Source of the DNA: Flavobacterium sp.
GTDB lineage: Bacteria; Bacteroidota; Bacteroidia; Flavobacteriales; Flavobacteriaceae
NCBI RefSeq assembly: GCF_004295795.1
Contig: NZ_SEBR01000006.1
Span: 148,659 to 212,658 of the forward strand
Direction of reading: 5' to 3'
Length of the DNA stretch: 64,000 bases
A program made the position numbers and the translations under genes. This document shows positions 1 to 7,133 of the stretch, one piece after another. Within the stretch, counting starts at the first letter, position 1, and each line of letters starts with the position of its first letter. The notes below the pieces were generated by a model, which worked only from the letters and a program-made list of their open reading frames with translations, was not told the origin of the DNA and did no database searches.

Positions 1-1
1 G

Positions 2-1366
2 CTCGACGCGGGCGCAAAAGGCGTTTCGGTGGCAAAAGCTCCTGACGGAAAAGTAATTTTTATCCCGAATGTCGTGCCTGGCGACATCATCGACGTGCAG
101 ACTTTCAAGAAACGCAAGTCGTATTATGAGGGAAAAGCAGTCAAATTCCACGAACTTTCACAGCATCGCATCGAACCGATTTGCGAGCATTTTGGCGTTT
201 GTGGCGGATGCAAATGGCAAAACATGGACTACAACCGACAGTTGTTCTACAAACAGAACGAAGTCCTAAACCATTTACAGCGCATCGGGAAAGTCGAATT
301 GCCTGAGTTCGAACCGATCCTTGGTTCTGAAAAACAATTTTTCTACCGCAACAAAATGGAGTTCGGATTCTCGAATTCGCGTTGGTTGACGCCTCACGAA
401 ATCGCATCGACCACAGCGCTCGACGATAGAAACGCGCTCGGTTTCTACATTCCGAAAATGTGGGACAAGATCCTGAACATCGACAAATGCTGGCTTCAGG
501 AAGATCCGTCGAACGACATCAGGAACGAAGTGAGAAGATTCGCCATAGAGAACAATCTTGCGTTTTTCGATCCGAGAAACCACGAAGGTTTGTTGCGCAC
601 GCTTATGATCAGGACTTCTTCGACCGGAGAGACCATGGTCCTGATCCAATTTTTCGACGACAACAAAAAGGAACGCGAGCTTATTCTCGATTTCCTTTCG
701 GAACGATTCCCTCAAATCACCTCATTGCTTTACGTGGTCAACCAAAAGCAGAACGATACCATTTACGACCAGAATGTGGTTGTCTACAAAGGTCGCGACC
801 ATATTTTCGAGGAAATGGAAGGCCTCAAATTTTCGATAAATGCCAAATCTTTTTATCAGACGAATCCTTCCCAAGCCTACGAACTCTATAAAATCACGCG
901 CGATTTCGCGGGCTTGACCGGAAACGAACTCGTCTACGATTTGTACACAGGAACCGGAACGATCGCGCAATTCGTTTCCAAAAAAGCCAAAAAAGTCGTC
1001 GGTGTAGAAAGCGTTCCCGAGGCGATCATCGAGGCCAAGGAAAACGCCAAACGCAACAATATCGACAACTGCGAGTTTTTCGTGGGCGACATGAAAGAGG
1101 TTTTCAATGACGCTTTCATCGCACAACACGGGCAGCCCGATGTCTTGATAACAGATCCGCCTCGCGATGGGATGCACAAGGACGTCGTGGCCCAAATCCT
1201 TAAGATCGCTCCTGAAAAAGTGGTTTACGTGAGCTGCAATTCGGCGACGCAAGCGCGTGATTTGCAACTCATGGATGAAGCTTACAAAGTCGTGAGAGTG
1301 CGCCCCGTGGACATGTTTCCGCAAACGCACCACGTAGAAAATGTCGTACTTTTGGAAAAACGCTGA
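2..1366 (+). CDS. rlmD: 23S rRNA (uracil-C5)-methyltransferase RlmD-like, 5' end outside window
   Basis: SAM-dependent RNA uracil-5-methyltransferase of the TrmA/RlmD family, acting on 23S rRNA in the cytoplasm. The frame is open to the left edge, so the true start and part of the N-terminal TRAM domain lie outside; the GTG at 29 is only the first possible start in view. Seen in the protein: an iron-sulphur cysteine cluster (CEHFGVCGGC, with a further Cys in DKCWLQ), the SAM loop DLYTGTGTI, the DPPRDGMH motif, and the catalytic cysteine in YVSCNS near the C-terminus. The Fe-S cluster favours RlmD over the cluster-free TrmA, but the exact target uridine cannot be read from sequence. It is followed at once by the DUF6452 and DUF6048 genes. 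Confidence 0.93.
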   Translation, partial: LDAGAKGVSVAKAPDGKVIFIPNVVPGDIIDVQTFKKRKSYYEGKAVKFHELSQHRIEPICEHFGVCGGCKWQNMDYNRQLFYKQNEVLNHLQRIGKVELPEFEPILGSEKQFFYRNKMEFGFSNSRWLTPHEIASTTALDDRNALGFYIPKMWDKILNIDKCWLQEDPSNDIRNEVRRFAIENNLAFFDPRNHEGLLRTLMIRTSSTGETMVLIQFFDDNKKERELILDFLSERFPQITSLLYVVNQKQNDTIYDQNVVVYKGRDHIFEEMEGLKFSINAKSFYQTNPSQAYELYKITRDFAGLTGNELVYDLYTGTGTIAQFVSKKAKKVVGVESVPEAIIEAKENAKRNNIDNCEFFVGDMKEVFNDAFIAQHGQPDVLITDPPRDGMHKDVVAQILKIAPEKVVYVSCNSATQARDLQLMDEAYKVVRVRPVDMFPQTHHVENVVLLEKR

Positions 1367-1373
1367 TTTTGCT

Positions 1374-1889
1374 ATGAAAAGATTTTTTTCGTGTTTTCTC
1401 ATTCTTTTGCTTGCGGCCTCGCAGGTGAATTGTGAGCGCGACGACATTTGTGCCGAAACCGATCCGACGACGCCCAGAATCGTGATCGACGTCTACGATT
1501 ACACAAACAACAGCTTGCTCCGCACGGTGCCGAACATGACGCTGCGTTCCACCGAAACCGATTCGGTGACAACCTTTACCAACACGAGCAAACTTTACGT
1601 GCCGCTCAAGACTTTCGATACAAGCACGACTTATACCTTCACGATCAACGATGACGAGAATCCGGCCACTGCAACTTTTTCGGACCAAATCACTTTCACT
1701 TACGGAACGCGCGAAATCTACGTTTCCAGAGCCTGCGGATACAAAACGGTTTTCGACCTGAGCCGGGAAGTTGGCGTTCCGGCGGTTTTGCTCAACAACG
1801 GCAATCCCGGAACCTGGATCAGGAACATCATAATCGACACCCACACCATTGAAGCTGAAGATGAGACACATATTAGGATTTATTACTAG
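1374..1889 (+). CDS. DUF6452 family lipoprotein
   Basis: Predicted exported lipoprotein of 171 residues and unknown function. The start at 1374 is chosen because it gives a clean lipoprotein signal (MKRFFSCFLILLLAASQVNC) seven bases after the rlmD stop; an upstream in-frame start would put eleven extra residues before the signal. The rest is Thr- and Asp-rich and beta-like, ending in ETHIRIYY. I recognise it as the flavobacterial DUF6452 family. It overlaps the next gene (DUF6048) by 29 bases, so the two are probably translated together, perhaps as a secreted protein with an outer-membrane partner. That partnership is inferred from the overlap only. Confidence 0.8.
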   Translation: MKRFFSCFLILLLAASQVNCERDDICAETDPTTPRIVIDVYDYTNNSLLRTVPNMTLRSTETDSVTTFTNTSKLYVPLKTFDTSTTYTFTINDDENPATATFSDQITFTYGTREIYVSRACGYKTVFDLSREVGVPAVLLNNGNPGTWIRNIIIDTHTIEAEDETHIRIYY

Positions 1890-2643
1890 CCTTGTTTTCT
1901 GTTTTTCGTCTTTCGGACAGACAGATTCGACGGCTACGGATATCGTCGGCCTCAAGGTAAATGGGAACGCGGTCGCCGATTCCACTAAAACCGACACGAT
2001 CAAACCCAAATTCACGCGCCACGGACTTCGCGTCGGGGTTGATTTGTTCCGACTCTCGAGAGGCTTTTGGGACAAAGACTACCGCGGACTCGAAATTACG
2101 GGCGATTACCGACTGACGCGCAGTTACTTCCTCGCAGCCGAAATTGGCAACGAAGACAAAACTACCGACGACGACCGCCTGAATTTCACAACGAAAGGAA
2201 CGTATTTCAAGGTTGGCTTCGACTACAATTTCTTCGACAACTGGCTCGACATGGAAAACGTCGTCTCGATCGGGATGCGCTACGGACTGAGTTCTTTCAG
2301 CCAAAAGTTGAACCGATACAAGATCTACAACTCACACAACGATTACGGAGAAGAAGTTGTAGTGGTTTCGGGTGAGGAATTCGACGGATTGAGCGCAAGT
2401 TGGATAGAGATCGTACTCGGGATGAAGGCCGAGGTTTTCAAAAACATCTTCGTTGGCTTTAGCGCCAGAATCAATTATATGGTCTCGGAGAAAGAGCCGA
2501 ACAATTTCGCCAATTTGTATATTCCCGGATTCAACCGCACTTATGACGGTAAATTTGGCGTCGGATTCAATTACACTGTGAGTTACTTTATCCCGATCTA
2601 CAAATCCAAAGTGAAGGAAAAAGAAAAAGCCAGGAAAAAATAA
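1861..2643 (+). CDS. DUF6048 family outer-membrane protein
   Basis: Probable outer-membrane beta-barrel protein of 260 residues. The ATG at 1861 begins a signal peptide (MRHILGFITSLVFCFSSFGQ), preferred over the TTG at 1849. After a short Thr/Asp-rich linker, the chain alternates polar and aromatic residues in strand-like stretches (LRVGVDLFRLSRGFW, FKVGFDYNFFDNW, GKFGVGFNYTVSYF) and ends in a basic Lys-rich tail. It overlaps the DUF6452 lipoprotein gene and is followed by a good hairpin terminator, so this looks like the end of an rlmD-DUF6452-DUF6048 transcript. No function is known to me. Confidence 0.8.
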   Translation: MRHILGFITSLVFCFSSFGQTDSTATDIVGLKVNGNAVADSTKTDTIKPKFTRHGLRVGVDLFRLSRGFWDKDYRGLEITGDYRLTRSYFLAAEIGNEDKTTDDDRLNFTTKGTYFKVGFDYNFFDNWLDMENVVSIGMRYGLSSFSQKLNRYKIYNSHNDYGEEVVVVSGEEFDGLSASWIEIVLGMKAEVFKNIFVGFSARINYMVSEKEPNNFANLYIPGFNRTYDGKFGVGFNYTVSYFIPIYKSKVKEKEKARKK

Positions 2644-2658
2644 GTTTCCCGAACCTTT

Positions 2659-2688
2659 GACCGTAGCGCTTGTCTACGGTTTTTTTGC
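2659..2688 (+). terminator. Rho-independent terminator after DUF6048
   Basis: Inverted repeat ACCGTAG ... CTACGGT (2660-2666 and 2674-2680) followed by seven T. It lies 16 bases after the DUF6048 stop and directly before the 3' end of the convergent toxin gene. Confidence 0.75.
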
Positions 2689-2689
2689 T

Positions 2690-2947
2690 TCAATCGTAGT
2701 GATGCCGGCACTTGAGGACGTATATCGCCTCCTCTTGAAAACGGTAGATCAACCGATGTTCCTCGTCGATTCGTCTCGACCAGAATCCAGAATATTTGTG
2801 CTTCAGCGGTTCGGGTTTTCCCAATCCTTCATAAGGCGTTCTCGAAATGTCCTTGAGCAATTCATTTATTTTCCTGACCTTGACCTTATCGACTTTTTGC
2901 CAATAAAGATAATCCTCCCAGGATTCGTCGACGAAAATATACCGCAT
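2690..2947 (-). CDS. yoeB: YoeB-type mRNA interferase toxin
   Basis: Toxin of the Txe/YoeB family (85 residues; usual length 84-85), a ribosome-dependent endoribonuclease that cuts mRNA during translation. The residues known to matter in E. coli YoeB fall at the same numbers here: Glu46, Arg65, His83 and Tyr84. Typical motifs are SWEDYLYW near the N-terminus, GKPEPLKH and GFWSRRIDEEHRLIY in the middle, and the terminal CRHHYD. Its ATG overlaps the antitoxin stop by one base (TAATG), the usual coupling of these modules. The toxin looks intact, so the system is probably active. Confidence 0.93.
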   Translation of the reverse strand: MRYIFVDESWEDYLYWQKVDKVKVRKINELLKDISRTPYEGLGKPEPLKHKYSGFWSRRIDEEHRLIYRFQEEAIYVLKCRHHYD

Positions 2948-3201
2948 TACTCCTCAGTCAGATCTTTGCCGAAAGATTCTCCTTTTCGGAATCTTTCGAT
3001 TGCCGAATCGAGCCGCTTTTCGTTGACTCTGGACGATAATTCGTAGTTCGTGGCCATCAAGGAATTGTATTCCTCAAGCGAAATCACCACAATGCCGGAG
3101 TCTTTTCCACGATTGACGATCAACGTGTCGAAATTTTTCGAGACGCGATCCAGATAGGATTTTATGTCTTTGCGGAAATCGGAGATGGATGTGACTATCA
3201 T
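2947..3201 (-). CDS. yefM: YefM/Phd-type antitoxin
   Basis: Antitoxin of 84 residues that should neutralise the downstream YoeB and repress the operon. The ATG at 3201 is chosen because it starts the Phd/YefM DNA-binding domain (MIVTSISDFRKDIKSYLDRV, then LIVNRGKDSGIVVISLEEY); the frame is open upstream but that part has no family likeness. The C-terminal third (RLDSAIERFRKGESFGKDL) is the charged, flexible toxin-binding arm. A promoter-operator with YefM-like palindromes lies just upstream, consistent with autorepression conditional on the toxin-antitoxin ratio. Confidence 0.9.
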   Translation of the reverse strand: MIVTSISDFRKDIKSYLDRVSKNFDTLIVNRGKDSGIVVISLEEYNSLMATNYELSSRVNEKRLDSAIERFRKGESFGKDLTEE

Positions 3202-3211
3202 ATCGACGGAA

Positions 3212-3231
3212 TTTGTACAAATATAGGTACA
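3212..3231 (-). promoter_or_regulatory. Promoter and operator of the yefM-yoeB operon
   Basis: On the minus strand a perfect -7 element TATATTTG covers 3225-3218. Overlapping it is the palindrome TTTGTACAAA (3212-3221, core TGTACA) and a second half-matching core GGTACA (3226-3231), with centres 12 bp apart. As I recall, E. coli YefM-YoeB binds paired TGTACA-core palindromes at the same spacing. Binding here would cover the -7 element. Confidence 0.6.
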
Positions 3232-3268
3232 AAAATCCACCGATTTCACCTTTCGCTGCTTTTGATCG

Positions 3269-3712
3269 TTATTTCGCATACTTCTCCTCCAATTCCAATT
3301 TTTTGATGCGCGCGCGAATGGCGCCGTTTTGCCTTCCGAAAAATCTGGCAAGTTCGGGTACGGATTTTCCTTCGCAATACAGCACTTCGAGTTGTCCGTC
3401 GTCTTCTTTCGACCACGGCATAAAAGCCTGTCCGTGTTTCTCCCTGAGTTTCTCCAGGAATTCGGCTCGCGTATTCGCTTTGGGTTGTGAGGGTTTGATT
3501 TTGCGGAATTCCTTGCACGAAATCTGCAGCGATTCGACGAATAGGTCAAGATCTTCTTCGGAAATCCCTATTTGGCGTTTTTCTATTCCCGATTCTGTGT
3601 TCAGGGTTTCGGAAATTCTCAGTAATACACTGTCGTGCTCGTCTTTATAAATGTCGAAAACATAGCTCTTGTCGCGTTTTGAAAAGCTCTGGGAGTAAAG
3701 TTGTTCGTTCAT
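3269..3712 (-). CDS. PUR-domain (DUF3276-like) protein fused to a C-terminal helix-turn-helix
   Basis: Protein of 147 residues with two parts. Residues about 1-75 (FSKRDKSYVFDIYKDEHDSVLLRISE ... DLDLFVESLQ, shown in parts) resemble the bacterial PUR-alpha-like DUF3276 domain, which binds single-stranded nucleic acid. Residues about 98-147 hold PWSKEDDGQLEVLYCEGKSV followed by GAIRARIKKLEL, a helix-turn-helix tail seen at the end of some helicases and nucleases. The start at 3712 (MNEQLYSQ) is preferred to one 13 codons upstream because the PUR fold begins here. A role in nucleic-acid binding is inferred; no target is known. It is not obviously in an operon with the antitoxin, whose promoter lies between them. 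Confidence 0.7.
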   Translation of the reverse strand: MNEQLYSQSFSKRDKSYVFDIYKDEHDSVLLRISETLNTESGIEKRQIGISEEDLDLFVESLQISCKEFRKIKPSQPKANTRAEFLEKLREKHGQAFMPWSKEDDGQLEVLYCEGKSVPELARFFGRQNGAIRARIKKLELEEKYAK

Positions 3713-3910
3713 GGCGCTGATTTTAAGATTGATTATTTGGCTAATACTCAATGCGAAAATAAACGCAATCCGGAAAACCCGATTACAGATTTTCTGTAAA
3801 AAATGTTAAAAAATCACAACAACGGAGGCACTTGCAATCCAACAGAGAATCATACAATCAATTGGACATGACGACATCAAATTTCACGGCAATTTTGTCG
3901 GGTACAACCT

Positions 3911-3976
3911 GCCACTGCCACTGCTACTGCTACTGCTACTGCCACTGCCACTGCCACTGCAACTGCTACTGCAACT
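3911..3976 (+). repeat. Hexanucleotide tandem repeat GCNACT, 11 units
   Basis: Eleven consecutive hexamers of the form GCNACT (C, C, T, T, T, C, C, C, A, T, A at the variable base). The array touches the stop codon of the small membrane-protein gene on the minus strand. No reading frame through it looks like a real protein; on the minus strand one frame would read alternating Val-Ala. Confidence 0.9.
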
Positions 3977-4208
3977 ACTTCACCTCTCGAAGTCCTTTGA
4001 CAAACATCCAAGACATAAAAATCTTCACGCCGTCTTTGGTCCGCGTGGCCTGGAATTTCGGTGAAAGGATGGTCGTTGCCACGGCCGCCGTAATCGGTCG
4101 CAACCAACCGGTGAGATTCGTGAAGTGCTGAATCAGAAAATAAAGCGGAATATAAAGTATCGCGAATCCTACAAAATTGTAGATAAGGGCTTTGGTTTGT
4201 GGCGTCAT
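3975..4208 (-). CDS. Small membrane protein, unrecognised
   Basis: Protein of 77 residues with two likely membrane helices: FVGFAILYIPLYFLIQHF (about 13-30) and a weaker one around PITAAVATTIL. The tail is basic (KFQATRTKDGVKIFMSWMF). Its ATG overlaps the stop of the THUMP methyltransferase (ATGA), so it is translated from the same transcript. The stop codon sits at the edge of the GCNACT hexamer array. The pattern (two helices then a Lys-rich amphipathic end) is common in small flavobacterial membrane proteins. Function unknown. Confidence 0.7.
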   Translation of the reverse strand: MTPQTKALIYNFVGFAILYIPLYFLIQHFTNLTGWLRPITAAVATTILSPKFQATRTKDGVKIFMSWMFVKGLREVK

Positions 4209-5362
4209 TGCTGGAATTTGGCTTTTCGGCTGCCTTCGTACATCTCGTATTTGACGAATCGGGCTTCGAGGCTTCCGTTGAACAATTTGATCTTGCGCGA
4301 AGGTTTGAGTCCGACGAACTTCAAAGCTTCGAGATTTCCGGTGATGAACCATGCGTTGGTATTCGGATAATTCGTTTTCAGAGTATCGCCGATCTCTCTG
4401 TAAAATCTTTCGAGGTGAATGTCAAGGCGTTCCCCATAAGGCGGATTGAAAACCACGTGCAACGGACCTTTGTTCTCCTTTTGCGTATCGAAAAAATTGC
4501 GGTCGTAAACCTTGACATAATCGTCGAGATTCGCGTTTTTCAAATTGTCTTTTGCTTTTTGTACAGCCGACGGCGCTTTGTCATACCCAACAATCGAATA
4601 ATGGAATTCACGTGTCTTTTTCAAAAGCGAGTTAGTGATCATATCGAAGAGTTCGTTGTCCCAATCCCTCCATTTCTCGAAAGCAAATTCGCGTCGGTTG
4701 ATGTTTGCCGGAATGTTGCAGGCGATCATCGCGGCTTCGGCCAGGATCGTTCCCGAACCGCACATCGGATCAAGAAAATCGCTCGTTCCGTCCCAACCCG
4801 AAAGCAACAGCATTCCCGCGGCCAGAACCTCGTTGATAGGCGCGATATTCGTCGCTGTCCTATAACCGCGATGGTGAAGCGACGCGCCAGAAGTGTCAAG
4901 CGAAACATTGCAGCTTTCTTTGGCGATGTGGATGTTGATGCGCAAATCCGGATGCGTTTTGTCAACCGAAGGACGTTGGCCGGTCTTATTTCGGAACTGA
5001 TCGACGATCGCGTCCTTGCACTTTTGGGCCACGAATTCCGAATGCGTAAAAACATCCGAATGCACCGTGGCATCGATCACGAACGTCTGGCTCGCATCGA
5101 GATATTGCGACCAATCGACCATTTGGATGCCGCGGTAAAGCGTAGCTTCGTTGAACGCCCGGAAGTTATGGATCGGTTTGAGGATCTTGAGTGCCGTACG
5201 CAAGGCCAGATTGGCTTTGTACATGAATCCCAGATCGCCCATAAAACTGACCATCCGCACGCCCGCTTCCACCTTTTGGGCACCGAGTTGCTGTAATTCT
5301 CTTGCCAGGATTTCCTCGAATCCGAAGAAGGTCTTGGCGACCATCGCATAATTATTTTCCAT
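4205..5362 (-). CDS. THUMP-domain class I SAM-dependent RNA methyltransferase (RlmL-N/YpsC type)
   Basis: Predicted rRNA guanine-N2 methyltransferase, 385 residues. The N-terminal half (to about 160) carries the THUMP RNA-binding domain (ARELQQLGAQKVEAGVRMVSF and later LRINIHI). The C-terminal half is a Rossmann methyltransferase with DPMCGSGTILAEAAM for SAM binding and the amino-methylating motif NPPYGERLD. The length matches stand-alone RlmL-like enzymes, without the second RlmK methyltransferase domain of E. coli RlmKL. It is transcribed divergently from the next methyltransferase gene, with back-to-back -7 elements between them. Confidence 0.9.
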   Translation of the reverse strand: MENNYAMVAKTFFGFEEILARELQQLGAQKVEAGVRMVSFMGDLGFMYKANLALRTALKILKPIHNFRAFNEATLYRGIQMVDWSQYLDASQTFVIDATVHSDVFTHSEFVAQKCKDAIVDQFRNKTGQRPSVDKTHPDLRINIHIAKESCNVSLDTSGASLHHRGYRTATNIAPINEVLAAGMLLLSGWDGTSDFLDPMCGSGTILAEAAMIACNIPANINRREFAFEKWRDWDNELFDMITNSLLKKTREFHYSIVGYDKAPSAVQKAKDNLKNANLDDYVKVYDRNFFDTQKENKGPLHVVFNPPYGERLDIHLERFYREIGDTLKTNYPNTNAWFITGNLEALKFVGLKPSRKIKLFNGSLEARFVKYEMYEGSRKAKFQQ

Positions 5363-5383
5363 TCAGGAATCGCTTAAACCCTG

Positions 5384-5391
5384 CAAAAATA
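5384..5391 (-). promoter_or_regulatory. -7 promoter element for the THUMP methyltransferase
   Basis: Minus-strand TATTTTTG, a perfect TAnnTTTG match, 21 bases before the ATG at 5362. A weak -33 (CTTG) sits 21 bases further upstream. Confidence 0.55.
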
Positions 5392-5394
5392 GTC

Positions 5395-5402
5395 TAAATT
5401 TG
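5395..5402 (+). promoter_or_regulatory. -7 promoter element for the SAM methyltransferase
   Basis: Plus-strand TAAATTTG, a perfect TAnnTTTG match, 19 bases before the ATG at 5422. No clear -33 TTTG. It lies three bases from the divergent -7 element, so polymerase could probably not occupy both at once. Confidence 0.55.
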
Positions 5403-5421
5403 CAAGAATCTTCAAGACGAA

Positions 5422-6180
5422 ATGCCAAATTCCCGCAGTACGACAACGCAAGGCTACAAACCGCAAAACTGGTACGCTTCGTGGTTCGACACACCTTACT
5501 ACCATATTCTTTACAAAGACCGCGATTATGCCGAAGCCCAGTTGTTCATGGACAATATAACGGCCTACCTGAATCTTCCCGAAGACGCGAAAATACTGGA
5601 CTTGGCGTGCGGTAAAGGCCGACATTCGGTATATCTGAACAAGCTCGGATATGACGTTACCGGAGGCGATCTGTCTGAAAACAGCATTGCCGAAGCCTCG
5701 AAATCGGCAAACGCGACGCTGCATTTCCAGGTGCACGACATGCGTCAACCTTGGGAACAAAAGTTCGATGCGATCTTTAATCTCTTTACTAGTTTCGGAT
5801 ATTTTGAGTCCGATGAGGACAATTTCACGACTTTGAAAGCGATCCACGACAGTCTATCCGAATACGGATTCGCGGTGATCGACTTCATGAACGTTGCCAA
5901 AGTGCTCGAAAATCTGGTGCCATCCGAAATAAAAACCGTCGACGGCATCGATTTCCACATCAAGCGCTACCTCGAGGACAACCACATCGTAAAAGAAATC
6001 AGGTTTCACGACAAGGGAGAGGATTTCTGCTTCTACGAAAAGGTCAAAGCCCTGACACTGCAGGATTTCCAGCAGATGATGGACGAAGCCGGAATCTATC
6101 TGCTCGACACTTTCGGCGATTACAAACTGCGCAAGTTCTTCAAAAGCGAGAGCGAACGTCTAATCATGATTTTCAAGTAA
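5422..6180 (+). CDS. Class I SAM-dependent methyltransferase
   Basis: Stand-alone methyltransferase of 252 residues. After an N-terminal segment with WYASWFDTPYYHILYKDRDY, typical of one bacteroidete group of small-molecule-type methyltransferases, comes motif I (ILDLACGKGRHSVYL, about 56-70), then GGDLSENSI and the motif IV region FDAIFNLFTSFGYF. The substrate cannot be told from sequence. Its stop overlaps the ATG of the ZIP transporter gene (TAATG), so the two are co-transcribed. Confidence 0.85.
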   Translation: MPNSRSTTTQGYKPQNWYASWFDTPYYHILYKDRDYAEAQLFMDNITAYLNLPEDAKILDLACGKGRHSVYLNKLGYDVTGGDLSENSIAEASKSANATLHFQVHDMRQPWEQKFDAIFNLFTSFGYFESDEDNFTTLKAIHDSLSEYGFAVIDFMNVAKVLENLVPSEIKTVDGIDFHIKRYLEDNHIVKEIRFHDKGEDFCFYEKVKALTLQDFQQMMDEAGIYLLDTFGDYKLRKFFKSESERLIMIFK

Positions 6181-6878
6181 TGAACTATCTGTTGCCTTTG
6201 CTTTCGGTTTTGATCGGATACGGAGTGGCGCTGTTACTGCGTCCGCAAAAGAAAAACAGCCTTAAGTTGTTGCTCGCCTTCAGCGGATCTTTCCTGCTGT
6301 CGCTCACCGTTCTGCACCTGTTGCCCGAGGTTTACGAAGCGACTTTGCACGCTCACGAAGGCGAACATTCCCATTCGGTTTCGGTCGGGATTTTTATCAT
6401 GTGTGGCATTTTGCTCCAGATCGTGCTCGAGTTTTTCTCGAAAGGAGCCGAACACGGACACGTCCACGGACACGGCCACATGCACCAAATCCCGTGGTCG
6501 CTTTTCATCAGCCTTTGTTTCCACGCACTTCTCGAAGGATTTCCCGTAGGACATCACCACGATCTGGCCTGGGGAATCGCGATCCATCACTTGCCTATTG
6601 CCATCATCCTGACGCTTTTTTTCCTCAATTCGGGTCTTGGCAAATGGAAAGTTTTCGCGTTCATGCTGACTTTTGCGCTCATGACGCCACTTGGCACTTA
6701 CGTATCGGTCGCCGTTCCCGGACTTTCCGCTTATTATGCCCAAATCACGGCAGTCGTCATCGGAATCCTTTTTCACATTTCATCCACGATCATTTTCGAG
6801 GCCAGCGAAGACCACAAGTTCAACGTGGCCAAGATTTCGGTGATCATTCTCGGGATTCTGTTCGCCTGTTTTCTTTGA
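6180..6878 (+). CDS. ZIP family divalent metal transporter
   Basis: Inner-membrane transporter of 232 residues, probably importing zinc or a similar divalent metal. Seen: about seven or eight hydrophobic helices, a cytoplasmic His-rich loop (HGHVHGHGHMH, about 98-108), and the two metal-site helices HALLEGFPVGHHHD and IAIHHLPIAIILTLF, which match the HxxxG/HxxP signature of ZIP helices IV and V. A second His cluster (HAHEGEHSHS) follows the second helix. It is translationally coupled to the preceding methyltransferase. Metal specificity is not decided by sequence. Confidence 0.88.
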   Translation: MNYLLPLLSVLIGYGVALLLRPQKKNSLKLLLAFSGSFLLSLTVLHLLPEVYEATLHAHEGEHSHSVSVGIFIMCGILLQIVLEFFSKGAEHGHVHGHGHMHQIPWSLFISLCFHALLEGFPVGHHHDLAWGIAIHHLPIAIILTLFFLNSGLGKWKVFAFMLTFALMTPLGTYVSVAVPGLSAYYAQITAVVIGILFHISSTIIFEASEDHKFNVAKISVIILGILFACFL

Positions 6879-6889
6879 TTTTTTGATTT

Positions 6890-7046
6890 GGGCGTTGCGG
6901 CGGCCACCGCATTCGGTCACTGCCACTGCCTCCTAGTTCGCCGCCGCCGGGCTGGCGTCACTCGCTTTTTTGCGCGGAAAATGCATCGTTGAACGAAAAT
7001 TCAGGTGCGCAAAAAGAGCTCAGACAAATGCCGCCATCCCTAACGC
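6890..7046 (+). repeat. R2 element, copy 1 (GGCGTT...TAACGC structured repeat)
   Basis: Intergenic element that starts with GGGCGTTGC 12 bases after the ZIP stop and ends with CCCTAACGC. It contains GC-rich arms (GCGGCGG and CGCCGCCG) and an inner hairpin GCTTTTTTGCGC / GCGCAAAAAGAGC. It aligns with 63061-63190 and with the reverse strand of 56602-56730. The copies differ in the stems but keep the pairing. Confidence 0.75.
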
Positions 7047-7084
7047 AGACACGATTTTCAATTGAAGTTCGGTCCAAAAACAAC

Positions 7085-7115
7085 TTTGTACGGCTTCGAA
7101 AAACTCCTACATTTG
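7085..7115 (+). promoter_or_regulatory. Bacteroidota promoter of the 7134 gene
   Basis: TTTG at 7085-7088 and TACATTTG at 7108-7115, separated by 19 bases: a full match to the TTTG-N19-TAnnTTTG consensus. The ATG at 7134 follows 18 bases later. Confidence 0.8.
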
Positions 7116-7133
7116 AACAAATCACATTTTTCG

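Noticed and set aside
3877..4107. Val-Ala repeat protein on the minus strand
   Set aside because: It is a shadow of the GCNACT array in another frame of the small membrane-protein gene.
4199..5296. A 365-codon open frame antisense to the THUMP methyltransferase
   Set aside because: It mirrors the methyltransferase, whose motifs are certain; the reading is Arg/Val-rich without any known pattern.
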